A stretch of 64,000 bases of DNA from contig NC_080419.1 in assembly GCF_029873635.1 (NCBI RefSeq), positions 73,458,597 to 73,522,596 on the forward strand. Direction: 5' to 3'. The position numbers and the translations under genes are program-made. The DNA comes from Malania oleifera (taxonomy: Eukaryota > Streptophyta > Magnoliopsida > Santalales > Ximeniaceae). This document shows positions 47,716 through 58,804 of this stretch, piece after piece; position 1 is the first letter of the stretch; each line of letters begins with the position of its first letter. The notes under the pieces are model-generated. The model searched no databases. It was not told the DNA's origin and saw nothing but the letters and a program-made list of their open reading frames with translations.

Positions 47716-50700
47716 TTGTATTATGTTGGGAAATACTGCTATAAATGACGATATGTTTAGAGTACATATAATACCCATTCTGTGTGGCATGAGTAGAATT
47801 TGTTATAAAATACTATTTTCTGAAAAAAAATGCTAAATGGTATAGAGTTTTATATGATATATCGGCATACGGGCCAAGAGTTTTACTTGATATGCCAACG
47901 TATGGGCCGAGCTTGTTACATGTTATGCTGGTGTACGGGCCGAGCCATTTATATGATATATTGATGTACGGGATGAGCCTCTTATTGATATGTGATACGA
48001 CGTACGAGATGTGATTGATAAAATATGAAATGCCGGCATACGGGCCGATAATTTTTACGTTATATATTAAATGTGATATGATGATATACTGATGCAACAT
48101 GGCAGGATGGTAGTATATGCTTCTAGGCAATTGAAAGAGTATGAAAAGAACTACCCGACCCATGATCTTAAGTTGGTTGTAGTGGTACACGCATTGAAAA
48201 TTTGGAGGCATTACCTGTATGGCAAGCGGTGTGAAATTTTCTCCAACCACAAGAGTTTAAAGTACTTCTTCACTCAAAAGGAACTGAATATGAGGCAGAT
48301 AAGGTGGTTGGAGCTTATTAAAGATTTTTACTGCACTATTAGTTACTACCCAGGGAAGGCTAACGTGGAAGCTGATGTTTTGAGTAGGAAGTATACAGGA
48401 CCAGCGTTGGCAGTTATGGAGATCCAGTATCCGATCATAATGGATCTGGAGAGATTTGGTATAGAGTTAATTGAGGGTGGTCCTCAAGTATGTATTAATA
48501 GCCTAGTGGTGCAGCCTACTCTACTGGAAAGGATTAAAGTTGCTCAGAAAGATGATCTAGAATTAGCAGAGGTATTGGTTAGAGTGCAGAATGGTCAGGG
48601 GGAGGAATTCTATTTTTTAGATAACAAAGCTCTGTGATTTCGTTCCAAGTTATGTGTTCTTGCCGATGCTGACATCCGGAAGACCATTTTAGAGGAGGCT
48701 CACAGATCTTTGTACATTGTTCATCCAGGCAGTACAAAGATGTATAGAGATTAGCGAGAGTTGTAATGGTGGAGTGGTATGAAGAAAGAGATCGCCGAGT
48801 ATGTAGCCTAGTGTTTGACGTGCCAACAGGTAAAAGATGAGCACCAGATGCCAGAGGGTCAGTTGCAGCCGCTATTTATCCCAAAATGGAAGTGGGATCA
48901 TATATCCATAAACTTTGTTTTAGGGCTGCCATCGGCATCACATGGCTAGAATTCGATTTGCGTGATTGTAGATCGATTGACTAAGACCACCCATTTCCTA
49001 CCTATAAAGATCAGCTATTCCTTTAACCATTTAGCGGAGATCTATATTCAGGAGATAGTTGGTTCTCACGGGGTGCCAGTATTTATTGTATCAGATCGAG
49101 ACCCGCGATTCACGTTATGTTTTTAAAGGAGCTTGTAGAAGGCTCTAGGGTCGCACTTATCTTTCAGCATGAAATTTCATCCTTAGTCAACCGAACAAAC
49201 TGAGAGGACGATACAGATACTAGAAGATATGCTTCGGGCGTGCATACTAGATTTTGGAGGTAGTTGGACTCAGTATATGCCACTGGTGGAATTTGCGTAT
49301 AATAACAGTTATCAGATTAGCATTGGCATGACACCGTTTGAGGCACTGTATGGTATGAGATTCCATTCTCCATTATATTGGAACGAGATGGGTGAGCGGC
49401 GAGTTGTGGGACCAGAGCTTGTACATCAGGCGTACGATAAGGTTTGGCTCATCAGAGATAGAATCAGTGTAACTTAGAGCTGACAAAAGAGTTATGTCGA
49501 TAACCGCTGTAGGAAATTGGAGTTTGATGTCGGTAATCATGTATTTCTAAAAAAAACTCTATTAAAAGGGGTTATGAGGTATGGAAGGAAAGGTAAACTC
49601 AGCCCTAGGTTCATTGGTCCGTTAAGATTCTAGAAAAAGTGGGGGCGGTTGCCTACAAGCTAGCTTTGCCCCTTGTATTATCCAGGATTCATGACGTATT
49701 CCACGTTTCTATGTTGAGGAAGTATGTCTGAGACCCTTCTCATATGATCGGTTATGGTGAATTAGAACTCAGTGATTCACTAGTTTATGAGGAGGTGCCA
49801 GTACAAATTCTGGATAGGAAGGAATAAGAACTACGTAATAAGAAAATTCCTCTGGTGAAAGTTTTGTGGATAAATCATATAATGGAAGAAGATTTTTGGG
49901 AGCTTAAGGAACAGATAAAGCAGAGATATCCATAATTATTTAGAGAAGTGTAATAATAGGTAATGTTTCTTTTGCAGGTACATGTAATAGTTTGGCTAGT
50001 GAGTAGTCTTTTAGTTTTGGGAGAATTTTATTTTGTATATGTAATCTCCTAGAACTTGGAATGTAACCATGGTATTCCTCCGCCATAAGTGAGGGTAAGT
50101 AATAAAATAAGTAGAACGCTTTGCTTTTAAGGGATGATAAGTTACATAAATAGTAAATTTCGAGGACGAAATTTTTTAAGGAAGGGAGAATGTAGTGACC
50201 TGGGGAAATTATGGTATTTAAATAATGAGAGAAGGAGAGAAAATAATTAAAATTTGGAAATTAAACAGGGCCTCGTCGACGAACACAGGGAGCTCGTCGA
50301 CGAGTACATATGAGGGGCTTGTCGACGGGGACATGTCTCGTCAATGAAAAGATTTCGAGAGTGGGTTTTGATGATTCTGAATTTCGTAGATGAGGAGTGA
50401 GTTCGTTGACGAACTTCCTTCATGACCTCGTCAACGAGGTGACGTGGCTCGTTAACGAAAGTCAGTGTATAAGTAGCTGATTTTGGCCATGAGAATTCTT
50501 TCTCTCTTTCCTTTCGATTTTCCTTCCTTCTCTTTATGATTCCGGGCCAATATTTTGCCGGTTCGACGATTTGAAACCACCACGACACTCCTGGGAAAGT
50601 TCCCTACAAATCTACTGGAGTGGATCGTTGGTGGGGCTAGCTCGGAATCTATCCTAGATTCAGGATAAGGCTTTCTACTAAGTATTTGACTTCCTTACAG

Positions 50701-52210
50701 TTGTAGAAAACGTAGTACGCGTAAAAATACTGAAGTTTAGTTATGGGAAATTTCATTTTTAGGGTGTTGAACGTGGAAGCAGGACTGTTTATCTTAGGGT
50801 CTTTTTAGGAATCGGGAAAAGGGATAGACTAAGTTAGTTGTTTTGTGAAAATATATGTACAATCTTATAGCACTTGATTTCAGGAATATATATATATGTA
50901 TTATGTTGGGAAATACTGTTGTAAATGACGATATGTTCTGAGTACATATAATACCCATTCTGTGTGGCATGAGTTGAATTTGTTATGAAATACGGTTTTT
51001 TTGGAAAATGCTAAATGATATAGAGTTTTATATGATATACCGGCGTACGGGCTGAGAGTTTTACTTAATATGTCGGCGTACGGGCTGAGCTTGTTACATG
51101 TTATGCCGGGGTATGGGCTGAGCCATTTATATGATATGCCGACGTACAGGTTGAGCCTCTTATTGATATGTGATATGGCGTACGGGCTGTGATTGATAAA
51201 ATGTGAAATGTCGGCGTATGGGCCGATGATTTTCACATTATATATTAAATGTGATATGATGATATTGAATTGACAATTATTATTATGGAATAACAATGTA
51301 TTACAATTTGAAATATGTTATATGCTATCAGAACCTGGTTGGCTTGGTATAGGTTTGCACTTGCACGGTACCGTAGCTATGTGTTCATGATTATCATGAT
51401 ATTGTGTTATCGCTGTTGTACGGGGCAGTGTGAGGATGGATAGTCGATGTGGTTTATTGAAGTGTTGGTGCCCCTCGTGTACGAACCAGTTATGCCAGAC
51501 CCATCGTACTTACAGACTTTTGCTTTGACTTGGCTGTGGTTGGCCAGCCATTGTCAGGTCCCCCCTCCGGGCCACACAACCCAGTCATGTGGGGGTAAGA
51601 CATGACACTAGCCAGCTAACCTTCCAAGGTAGTTTTTGTATTATTATTATATGAGATGAATTATGCTATGAACATTTAGTATGTTCCATCATGATATGGT
51701 TTTATATGTTTTCCCTGATACGATGTAGATAGTTTCACTAAAAATGTTTATGTACAGTTATTTGTATAACACGAAAATACTCATGTTGCTATACACTGGT
51801 ATTAGTTTACTATCCCTTACTGAGAGGTGTCTCACCCCAAATTATATGAATATTTTAGGAGCCCCAGATAGGAAAGCGGATAAGGCTTCGCAGAGATAGC
51901 TACAGCAGATCTACCCTTTCGGAAGGGTAAGTGTTTTGATAGGGTCAGATGGATTTTAGGTGACGACCCTAGGACTGGTTTTTGACTGTTTTGTGATGTA
52001 TATGGTGAATATAGTAACTTTGGTATTGTGTTGAATTATAATATGGAATGTATATAATTTTATGTTTCCTGCTACTTAGGCTTCCGTATTGTATATTTGA
52101 TGTATCTTTGGTATCCATGGGTTCAAGTTGAATATGATCTGTTGGGTTTATTTTATTAGTTTTTATTATTAAAAGGAAAAAAAAAAAGGTAAATTAAGCA
52201 AGTCGTTACA
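46954..52210 (+). mobile_element. Tekay/Del-like Ty3/gypsy chromovirus element, broken (fossil)
   Basis: Bounded by TG...CA termini and a perfect TTTAC target duplication (46949-46953, 52211-52215), so the unit integrated as one element. Parts in order: 5' LTR-derived segment (46954 to ~48090), RNase H region (~48090-48450), zinc-binding and integrase core regions (~48660-49440), C-terminal/chromodomain-like region (~49560-49940), polypurine tract just before 50191, and 3' LTR (50191-52210). Gag, protease and most of reverse transcriptase are absent, and the coding part is disrupted in several places. By eye the first ~240 bases of the two LTRs differ at about one site in ten, suggesting an insertion some millions of years old. 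Confidence 0.9.
50191..52210 (+). mobile_element. 3' LTR of the Tekay-like element
   Basis: 2020 bp, TGTAGTGACC...GTCGTTACA. It shows the complete LTR plan for this family: a CGTCGACGA array (50270-50460), a short pyrimidine tract, the 'ggcgtacgggc' minisatellite at 51030-51225 (~50-bp units), and 'actgagaggtgtctcaccc' near the 3' side. Use it as the reference copy for the solo LTRs in this window. Confidence 0.92.
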
Positions 52211-52747
52211 TTTACTATGTATTGCAATGTATTCGGGAGCATGCAGGTTAGGCATTAGATTCGAGTATGTGGAAATTTGAATAAAACATAATATAAAAAT
52301 ATTAAATTTTATTAAATTTATTCTAAATTCAAATCTAAATCCCAAAATCCATACTTACAAACATAAGGTGGTTCTTTTATCAATTTGAGGTTTATCTTAA
52401 TTTTTAAAGTTTGTACAAAAAGGTCAAAAATCATATTTTAATTGTTTTTAGATTTATGGGTCCATTTAGTTGCAATTTTTTTTTCAGTTTTAGATTTTTA
52501 GAGAATTATAAAAATTTTAGCTTATCTTTTAGCTTGAATGTCTATGATTTTAGAATAACTTTTATATATAATATACTCAAGTTGAAATCTAGTATTCAGA
52601 TTCCATACTTCAATATGCAAAGCAAGAGTTAGAATTTATAGTAATTATGAAAATATGACTTTTGACTTTTCAAAGTTGTAAAAAGAATGTGACATTTTTA
52701 TAATTAAAAACACAAAAACAAATTCTGAGCAATCCCAGAAACATACC

Positions 52748-53024
52748 TTGAAGGCTGGATCCAACCGTTGATCTCCTCAGTGAAGGCAACGGGCCCAGAG
52801 CATCGGCGGCGACGATGAAGAGATGGAGAGACTGATAGAGAGAGACCAGAGAGATTGAGGGATGGAGAGACAGAGAGAGAGACCAGAGAGATGAAGAGAG
52901 AGGGAGAGATTAAGAGATGGAGAGAGATAGAGAGAGAGACCAGAGAGACGAAGAGAGAGGGAGAGATTGAGAGATGGAGAGACAGAGAGAGAGACCGGAG
53001 AGACAAAGATCGAGAGAGGGAGAG

Positions 53025-53069
<45 letters not shown>

Positions 53070-53142
53070 TTGAGAGATGGAGGGAAATAAAAAGCTTGGA
53101 GAGAAACCAATCTGCAGATTGGGGAATTCGAGTGTGGTTTTT
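52748..53142 (-). promoter_or_regulatory. Likely first, non-coding exon of the CACTA gene with GA-rich leader
   Basis: On the minus strand a pyrimidine-rich leader is followed by a GC-rich stretch ('tcgccgccgatgctctgggc') and a consensus splice donor CAAG|GTATGT at 52747/52746. It sits just inside the right subterminal array, where transcription of the minus-strand gene should begin. Inferred, not proven. Confidence 0.4.
52815..53072. repeat. GA-rich minisatellite (~60-bp unit) and (GA)n
   Basis: About three and a half units of a 60-bp repeat made of 'gagagagaccagagagac' and 'gggagagattgagagatgg', ending in a pure (GA)n run at ~53029-53063. Open frames over it on both strands are products of the simple sequence. 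Confidence 0.9.
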
Positions 53143-53144
53143 CA

Positions 53145-54204
53145 GTGTCAGACTATTAGTGACGAATCTTAAATTCGTCACTAATAATGTTTAATAAAAT
53201 TTTATTTTTATTTTTAAATCAGGGAAGTATTAGTGACGGTTCTCAAATCCATCACTAATAAGGGGACAATATTGACGAATTTGTATATTCGTCACTAATA
53301 TTCTATAACAAAAATTTTTATTTTTTTAAAAATAAGGAAAGTATTAGTGACGGTTCTCAAATCCGTCACTAATAAGCGGCTAATAGTGACGAATATACAA
53401 ATTCGTCACTAATAGTCTAAAACAAATTAAAATTTTTTTTTTTTTTTAAATAAGGGAAATATTAGTGACGGTTCTAAACTCCGTCATTAATAAGGGGCCA
53501 ATAGTAACGAATTTGTATATTCATCACTAATACTTGGAAAAAAAAATTTTATTTTTTTAAAATAAGGGAAGTATTAATGACGATTTCTAAATCCATCACT
53601 AATAATCGATCAATAGTGACGAATTTGTATATTCGTCACTACTACTCTGTAACAAAAATTTTTATTTTTTTTAAAATAAAGGAAGTATTAATGACGGTTC
53701 TCAAATCTATCACTAATAAGTGACCAATAGTGACGAATTTGTATATTTATCACTAATACTCTAAAGTAAAAAGTTTTATTCTTTTTAAAATAAGAGAAGT
53801 ATTAGTGACAATTCCAAAATCCGTCATAATAATAGGTCAGTAGTGACGAATATACAAATTCGTCACTAATAGTCTGAAACAAAATTTTTTAGTTTTTTTA
53901 AAATGATAGTAGTGACTGTTATTTAATCGTCACTAATGAATATCTTTTAGTGACAGATTTAATTCGTCACTAATATCGCACAAAACATTGCTAATATTTT
54001 TCTAAGATAATTTCTGAGCGAAAAATGTTTTCCCACGATTTTTTTCGACTTTTAGTGATGAATTTATTAGTGATGGATTCATTTCATCACTAATTGTGCT
54101 GTATTAGTAACGGTTACTAAAACCGTCACTAATATCCACTTTTAGTGACGAAATTGAATCCGTCAATAATAAATTCATCACTAAAAACTAGTTTTTTTGT
54201 AATG
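53145..54204. repeat. Right subterminal array of the CACTA element, with ~115-bp tandem units
   Basis: Dozens of ATTAGTGACG motifs in alternating orientation. From ~53150 to 53890 they are organised as about six tandem ~115-bp units, each holding 'attagtgacggttctcaaat', 'cgtcactaata', and an A/T spacer. The array is about twice as long as the left one. Confidence 0.88.
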
Positions 54205-54207
54205 TAT

Positions 54208-55325
54208 AGAATTAGACAAACTAAGGTGGTTGGATTTGAGAATGGATATTTGTTAGGAACTTGTGCAGCATAATGAATAAACTAATCTGCATTTTTTAGG
54301 CTCCCATATGGTGTTTAAATTTTGCATCTTCTTCTTTACAATAATTAAATCTTTCTAATGTACAAAAAACAAACACAATCCAGGACTACTCCAGTATAAT
54401 GAATAAATCAATGTCATTAGTTGTTAGGGTGGGACAATAAATGTTTTTTTTCAAATTATTTTTTTAAAAAAAATTGAATTGCAAAAATAGTTATCCTTAT
54501 TGATGAAAAATTTAAAAGTTTTGACTCTTGTACTCGTGGATATAACGATTTCAATCTAACTCCAATAAGTATTGTCAATTTTAACTCATACGATTTGTCT
54601 CATGAGAAATTGTCTCACAAAGTTAAAATCTTATGATCTATTTAGTTTTAGAAAACAATTTTTATTTTTTATTTTTCAAAAAATTGTAAAAAAAATTAGC
54701 TTATTTAAATATTCATATTACAAAGATAAAAAATAAAGAGTTTGTTTGTGCAAAATAATTTTTTATTTTACATAATCATTAAAAATTAATTTATTTTTCA
54801 ATTTTTTAAATTTTATCTAAAGTAATATTTTCAATTATAGATTTAAACTTGAATTTGCATAAATTTAAAAGAAATTTTATACATAATTCACACAAATTAA
54901 AGTTCAAGATTCGAATTTTGTGCTTGCATATGTAAAGTAAAAGTTGAAAATTTAGAAAAAAAGAATATATTTTCTAACTTTTTACATAAATTTAAAAATA
55001 AGATGACATTTTTATAATTATTTAAAATTAAAAATAAAAAATGAAATTAGTTTTACCAACCGATATGGTAAATATTATTATTTATTTATTTCATATAAAT
55101 ATTATAAAAATAAAAAATAATTAACTTTTTTTATAATTTATTAAGAAATTAAAAAAATAAAAAATATTTTCCAAAACTCGGATGAAAGATCGTGGTAGCA
55201 GCCTAGCAGGCCTGCCCCATATTGTTATTTAATTAAGTGGCTCTCATCTTCCATCGCCATAACCATTATTTTATTATTCCCTTCATCAAATTTAGTGGTG
55301 ACCAAAACTCTTCCACTGTTTGTCT
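54208..55325. other. AT-rich intergenic DNA and promoter region of the next gene
   Basis: No gene recognised between the CACTA end and the gene at 55401. A possible TATA element (TTATATCA, ~55329-55336) lies ~70 bp before the ATG, followed by a CT-rich leader. Confidence 0.5.
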
Positions 55326-55400
55326 CTATTATATCATTTCGTGCGCACCTCTTCCTCTCCAAACAATTTCTCCCACTCTCTCTCTGTCTCTCTCTCTCTC

Positions 55401-55907
55401 ATGGCTGAAGAAAAACAAACAGAAGCGAAGTGGCAAAGGAAGGCCACAGTGAAGCTCAACGGCCTAACACCCGACCAAGTATGGCCTCTCGTATCCGACT
55501 TCTGTGCCTTGGACAAATGGGTTGCCAGCCTCGACACGTGCCGCCACGTGGACGGCGTGCCTGGACAGCTGGGCCTGGTCCGCTACTGCGCTTCCACCGC
55601 GCAGCCAACCTCCAACGGCGGCGATGGGCCCACGATCATCTGGGCTAAGGAGAAGCTGGTGGCGATTGACCCCATCGGACGGTCTCTGAGCTACGAGGTC
55701 ATTGACAATAACATGGGCATCAAGTCATACGTGGGCACCATGAAGGTATTGGCAACGGACGGTTCAGATGCCGGGGGAGGGTGCCAGATTGAGTGGTCCT
55801 TCGTGGCGGATCCGATCCAAGGGTGGAGTTTGGAGGATTTCGCTGCTTACATTAACTCTGCTCTCCAATCCATGGGAAAGAGGATGGAAGAAGCTCTCCG
55901 GTCTTAA
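55401..55907 (+). CDS. Lachrymatory-factor-synthase-like START/Bet v 1-fold protein
   Basis: A 168-residue, intronless cytosolic protein of the polyketide cyclase/dehydrase/lipid-transport (START-like, SRPBCC) superfamily, closest in pattern to onion lachrymatory factor synthase (about 169 residues) and its homologues outside onion. Visible blocks: KWQRKATVKLNGLTPDQVW near the N-terminus, VRY with R61, WAKEKLVAID with E84, IEWSFVADPIQG (130-141) and a C-terminal amphipathic helix (145-167). R61 and E84 align with the arginine and glutamate reported as essential in onion LFS. The ATG at 55401 follows a CT-rich leader and matches family length. Its GC-rich codons contrast strongly with AT-rich surroundings. 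Outside Allium the substrate is unknown; small-ligand binding or a cyclase/isomerase role is possible, and the sequence does not show a sulfenic-acid pathway. Confidence 0.9.
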   Translation: MAEEKQTEAKWQRKATVKLNGLTPDQVWPLVSDFCALDKWVASLDTCRHVDGVPGQLGLVRYCASTAQPTSNGGDGPTIIWAKEKLVAIDPIGRSLSYEVIDNNMGIKSYVGTMKVLATDGSDAGGGCQIEWSFVADPIQGWSLEDFAAYINSALQSMGKRMEEALRS

Positions 55908-56042
55908 TCTACTCACCACGATTGTCGATTAGGGTAATATTATTATATGTTATGTATTATGCTAATGTATTTGGAGTCGGTTTCTTTTATTTTTTTTTGC
56001 TTTTTTTTTTTTAGGTGTGGTGAATTATGCATTTGAACTTTT

Positions 56043-56048
56043 AATAAA
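56043..56048 (+). terminator. Possible polyadenylation signal (AATAAA)
   Basis: A canonical AATAAA lies 136 bases after the stop of the 55401 gene, preceded by T-rich and TGTA-containing sequence. Plant signals are loose, so this is suggestive only. Confidence 0.45.
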
Positions 56049-56282
56049 GTACTATATATTTATATATATGAGTAATTACTTCTTCTTTTTTAACATTTTG
56101 GTAATTGACCAAGTGCCTTTGAAGCACTGGTTTAAGTATGACTTTTAAAACATATTCCTTTTTTCAATGCAGTAGTTGTAGCTACCCAAAGCTGCAGATT
56201 GACTTGTCAAAGCTCTATTGAAACATAATTGAAAAATTTATGTATTTTATATGATTTAAGTAAAAATTTAAGACTTTGGTGA

Positions 56283-56505
56283 AGCAAGCTTGCTCCCGTG
56301 GTATGGTAAGGACGGACTTATGACTTTGATGACTTCAAAGTCACGAGTTCGATTCCTCACTTATAGTTTGCACGGTGAATCAAGAATACGTCAATGAGCG
56401 GGCGACAACATTTCCACCCTCATGAATTTGGTGTTGTACTAGGGGGTTCAAAGAGCACGTTAGTTGCTAGAGTTCTCACATCATTAAAAAAAAAAAAAAA
56501 AAAAA
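56283..56505 (+). mobile_element. tRNA-derived SINE with poly-A tail
   Basis: A-box-like 'gtggtatggtaagg' and B-box 'cacgagttcgattcc' in the first 90 bases, a unique body, and a poly-A tail at ~56485-56505. Flanks 'aaatttaagactttggtga' and 'aaatttgaaaactttagcga' look like a decayed target duplication. The body and tail differ from Au SINE. Confidence 0.7.
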
Positions 56506-57215
56506 TTTGAAAACTTTAGCGAGGTCAGTGTTTTTTACCTAAAATTTTATGTCTCAAATTTAATTATTAAATTAAAAAGATTCGAATATAAGGTTTTAGC
56601 TAAATGGCAATAAGGTACATCCCTAATTGAGAGTCACTTTATATATATATATATATATATAGAGGGGTCATATTGAGAAGGGGGATGAACCCAACCACCA
56701 ATAATTTAAAGCTAAAGGTTGATGACTTGAACATTCTCCTGTTTTGCTGCGTCAAACCCTATTTCATGGTGGAAACAGGAATGGATTCTTCTCCTGAGAT
56801 TGGAAGATTTAGCAATATTCTGTCATCCAGTGTCATTTATCGCCTATACTTTTGACAATTTAATTTGTAAATCAGAATTCTTATTTTATGTTTTAAAACT
56901 TGAAATATGAATTCTGAATTTATTTGAACTTGAATAAAATAGAACGCAAAATAAATTATATTGAATTTAGGTTTAATTCATAAACATTCAAATCCAACTC
57001 TTCAAATCTATACTTCTGATTGTTATAAACTTGTTAATTTTTATAAAGGCCAAGAGCCCAACTTCTTCTTATTATTTTAACCAAACAATAATGGGGCCGT
57101 TTCATAGCTAGGCTCCATTCCATAAATCACTTACTGATTAGTATTTTTCTAAGATAATGAATCTATTAAATGTTAATTATTGAACTGTACAAGCGTTAGA
57201 AGTTATAAATGTTAG
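56506..57215. other. AT-rich intergenic DNA
   Basis: (TA)n at ~56641-56660 and no recognisable gene. Confidence 0.6.
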
Positions 57216-58804
57216 TGTTGTACCAACCAATGTACAGTGAAAAATCAAATCACAAAATATGACAATCAACAATGAAATATACAAAAAATACAATCACGTG
57301 GATTATATAAAAGTAATAAAATAATAACACAAAAAAATTTACATGGTTCGCCAATGCTTACATCCACAGGAGAAAATGACTATAAATTTTCAATATCTTG
57401 TGTCAAAAGACATTGAGTTACAAGATATAACATTGTATATATAACCCTCCTGGAGGTTTTTCCTCCGAAATTCATTATATTCAACTTCCCAATTCAAAAT
57501 TTAAAAAATAGTGTTTAGTAACCAAGCAAAAATTTCGATGATTTTAGACAAACTGTCAACGGTTTAATGCTGAGACCAAACTGTTGAAATAACTTTGAAA
57601 GTCGCCGACTGTTTCCTCCTACTCTGAACAAAACTGCTGACAGTTTCAAGCAAATTGTTGCCGATTTCTTCCTACAAGTCAACTTTTCTGTTTTTCCACC
57701 ACGTTTTCTTTGTATATGCGTTCCTCTCAGCATGTGAGCTATATTTACAACAATCTCCACCTTGGCGAATATACACTAGTTAGAAGAAACCGAAAACATA
57801 ACCCACCGCTCCACCTAGGAAAATAGTTTGGGACCGCCTTTCATCTACCAACTGGAGACATTAAACAAGTCCAAGTAATGTTTGAACTTATCCATGGTAA
57901 CAGGCTTTGTCAATACATTTGTTGCATTCTTAGAAGTGTGAACTTTCTCAAGAAAAAGTTCACTAGAAGGGACCAACTCCCAAATTCTGTGAAATCTCAC
58001 ATTTATGTGCTTGGTTCTCGCTTGATACACTTGATTCTTTGCCAAAAAAAAAAAATGCCACTATGACTATCACAATGTAACTGAACTCCACCTTACTGAA
58101 TACCCAACTCTTTGACTAAATCTGTATGCCACAATGCTTCCTTGGCACCTTTGGCGACTACCATATACTCCAACTCAGTTGTTGATAATGCAACTAGAGA
58201 TTGTACTATGGACCTCCAATAAATAGGCCCTCCCACGAGGGTGTGTTACCCTGTTGTAAACCTCCCATCATCCAAGTCCCCTACATAGTTTGCATCCACA
58301 TATTCCACAATTGACAAATCACTCTATTATCTACCGAACATGATGCCATAGTGTAAAGTACCCCACAAGTATCTGAAAATCAACTTGATTGCATCCTAAT
58401 GTTATCTACCTGGATTTGAAAGAAACATACCACATTGACAGCTTGTGCTAGATCCGATCTTGTACATACCATAGCATACATTAAACACCCCACTACACTA
58501 GCATAGGGTACCTTTGACATGTCAAGAATATCATCATCCGTCTTTGGGCATTGGGCAGTGGACAGTTTAAAATGATCCGCCAACGGTATACTTACCGATT
58601 TTGTATTAACCATGCTAAACCTCTTTAACACCTTTTCCACATAGCTGCCCTGCGACAATCACAATTTGCCTGCAACTCTATCCCTGCGAATCTCAATTCC
58701 AAGAATCTTCTTGGCTGCATCCAAATATTTCACGTCAAACTCTTTATTCAATAGAGATTTCAACTAATTTACCTCAGTCATATCCTTCACAGCAATCAGC
58801 ATGT
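57216..58804 (-). mobile_element. 3' part of a TNT1/Tork-like copia element (fossil)
   Basis: Minus strand: the end of the reverse transcriptase region at the right, the RNase H region around 58380-58660 (KVPYASVVGCLMYAMVCTRS) and 57845-58045 (YQARTKHINVRFHRI, LTKPVTMDKFKHYLDL), then the polypurine tract AAGGTGGAGAT just outside the LTR, then the 3' LTR (57216-57752, 537 bp, TGTTGTA...TACAACA). Several disruptions are present. The right side is cut by the copia LTR beginning at 58805, close to the reverse transcriptase active-site region. Confidence 0.85.

Larger units (their letters stand above)
32390..54204 (-). mobile_element. CACTA (En/Spm) DNA transposon with three nested LTR-element insertions
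   Basis: Terminal inverted repeats CACTACAAAAAA (32390) and its inverted partner TTTTTTGTAATG (ending 54204; one mismatch) are bounded by a TAT target duplication (32387-32389 and 54205-54207). Both ends carry arrays of the subterminal motif ATTAGTGACGAATT. The element's own DNA totals ~9.8 kb: 32390-36884, 41284-44127, 46442-46953 and 52216-54204. The remainder is gypsy DNA inserted at 36885, 44128 and 46954. A decayed transposase-related gene is read on the minus strand. I see no TNP2 (TnpD-type) transposase domain, so this copy is non-autonomous. Confidence 0.88.

Noticed and set aside
47813-48250. Repetitive open frame (minus strand) with GPYAGISY-like units, and its relative at 50901-51296
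   Set aside because: It lies in the gypsy LTR minisatellite, antisense to the element; present because the unit length is compatible with an open frame.
52704-53181. Several overlapping Ser/Leu- and Arg/Glu-rich open frames on both strands
   Set aside because: They are translations of the GA/CT minisatellite and have no domain, start context or codon signal.
57515-57760. 81-codon minus-strand frame
   Set aside because: It lies inside the 3' LTR of the TNT1-like element and starts at its terminus.
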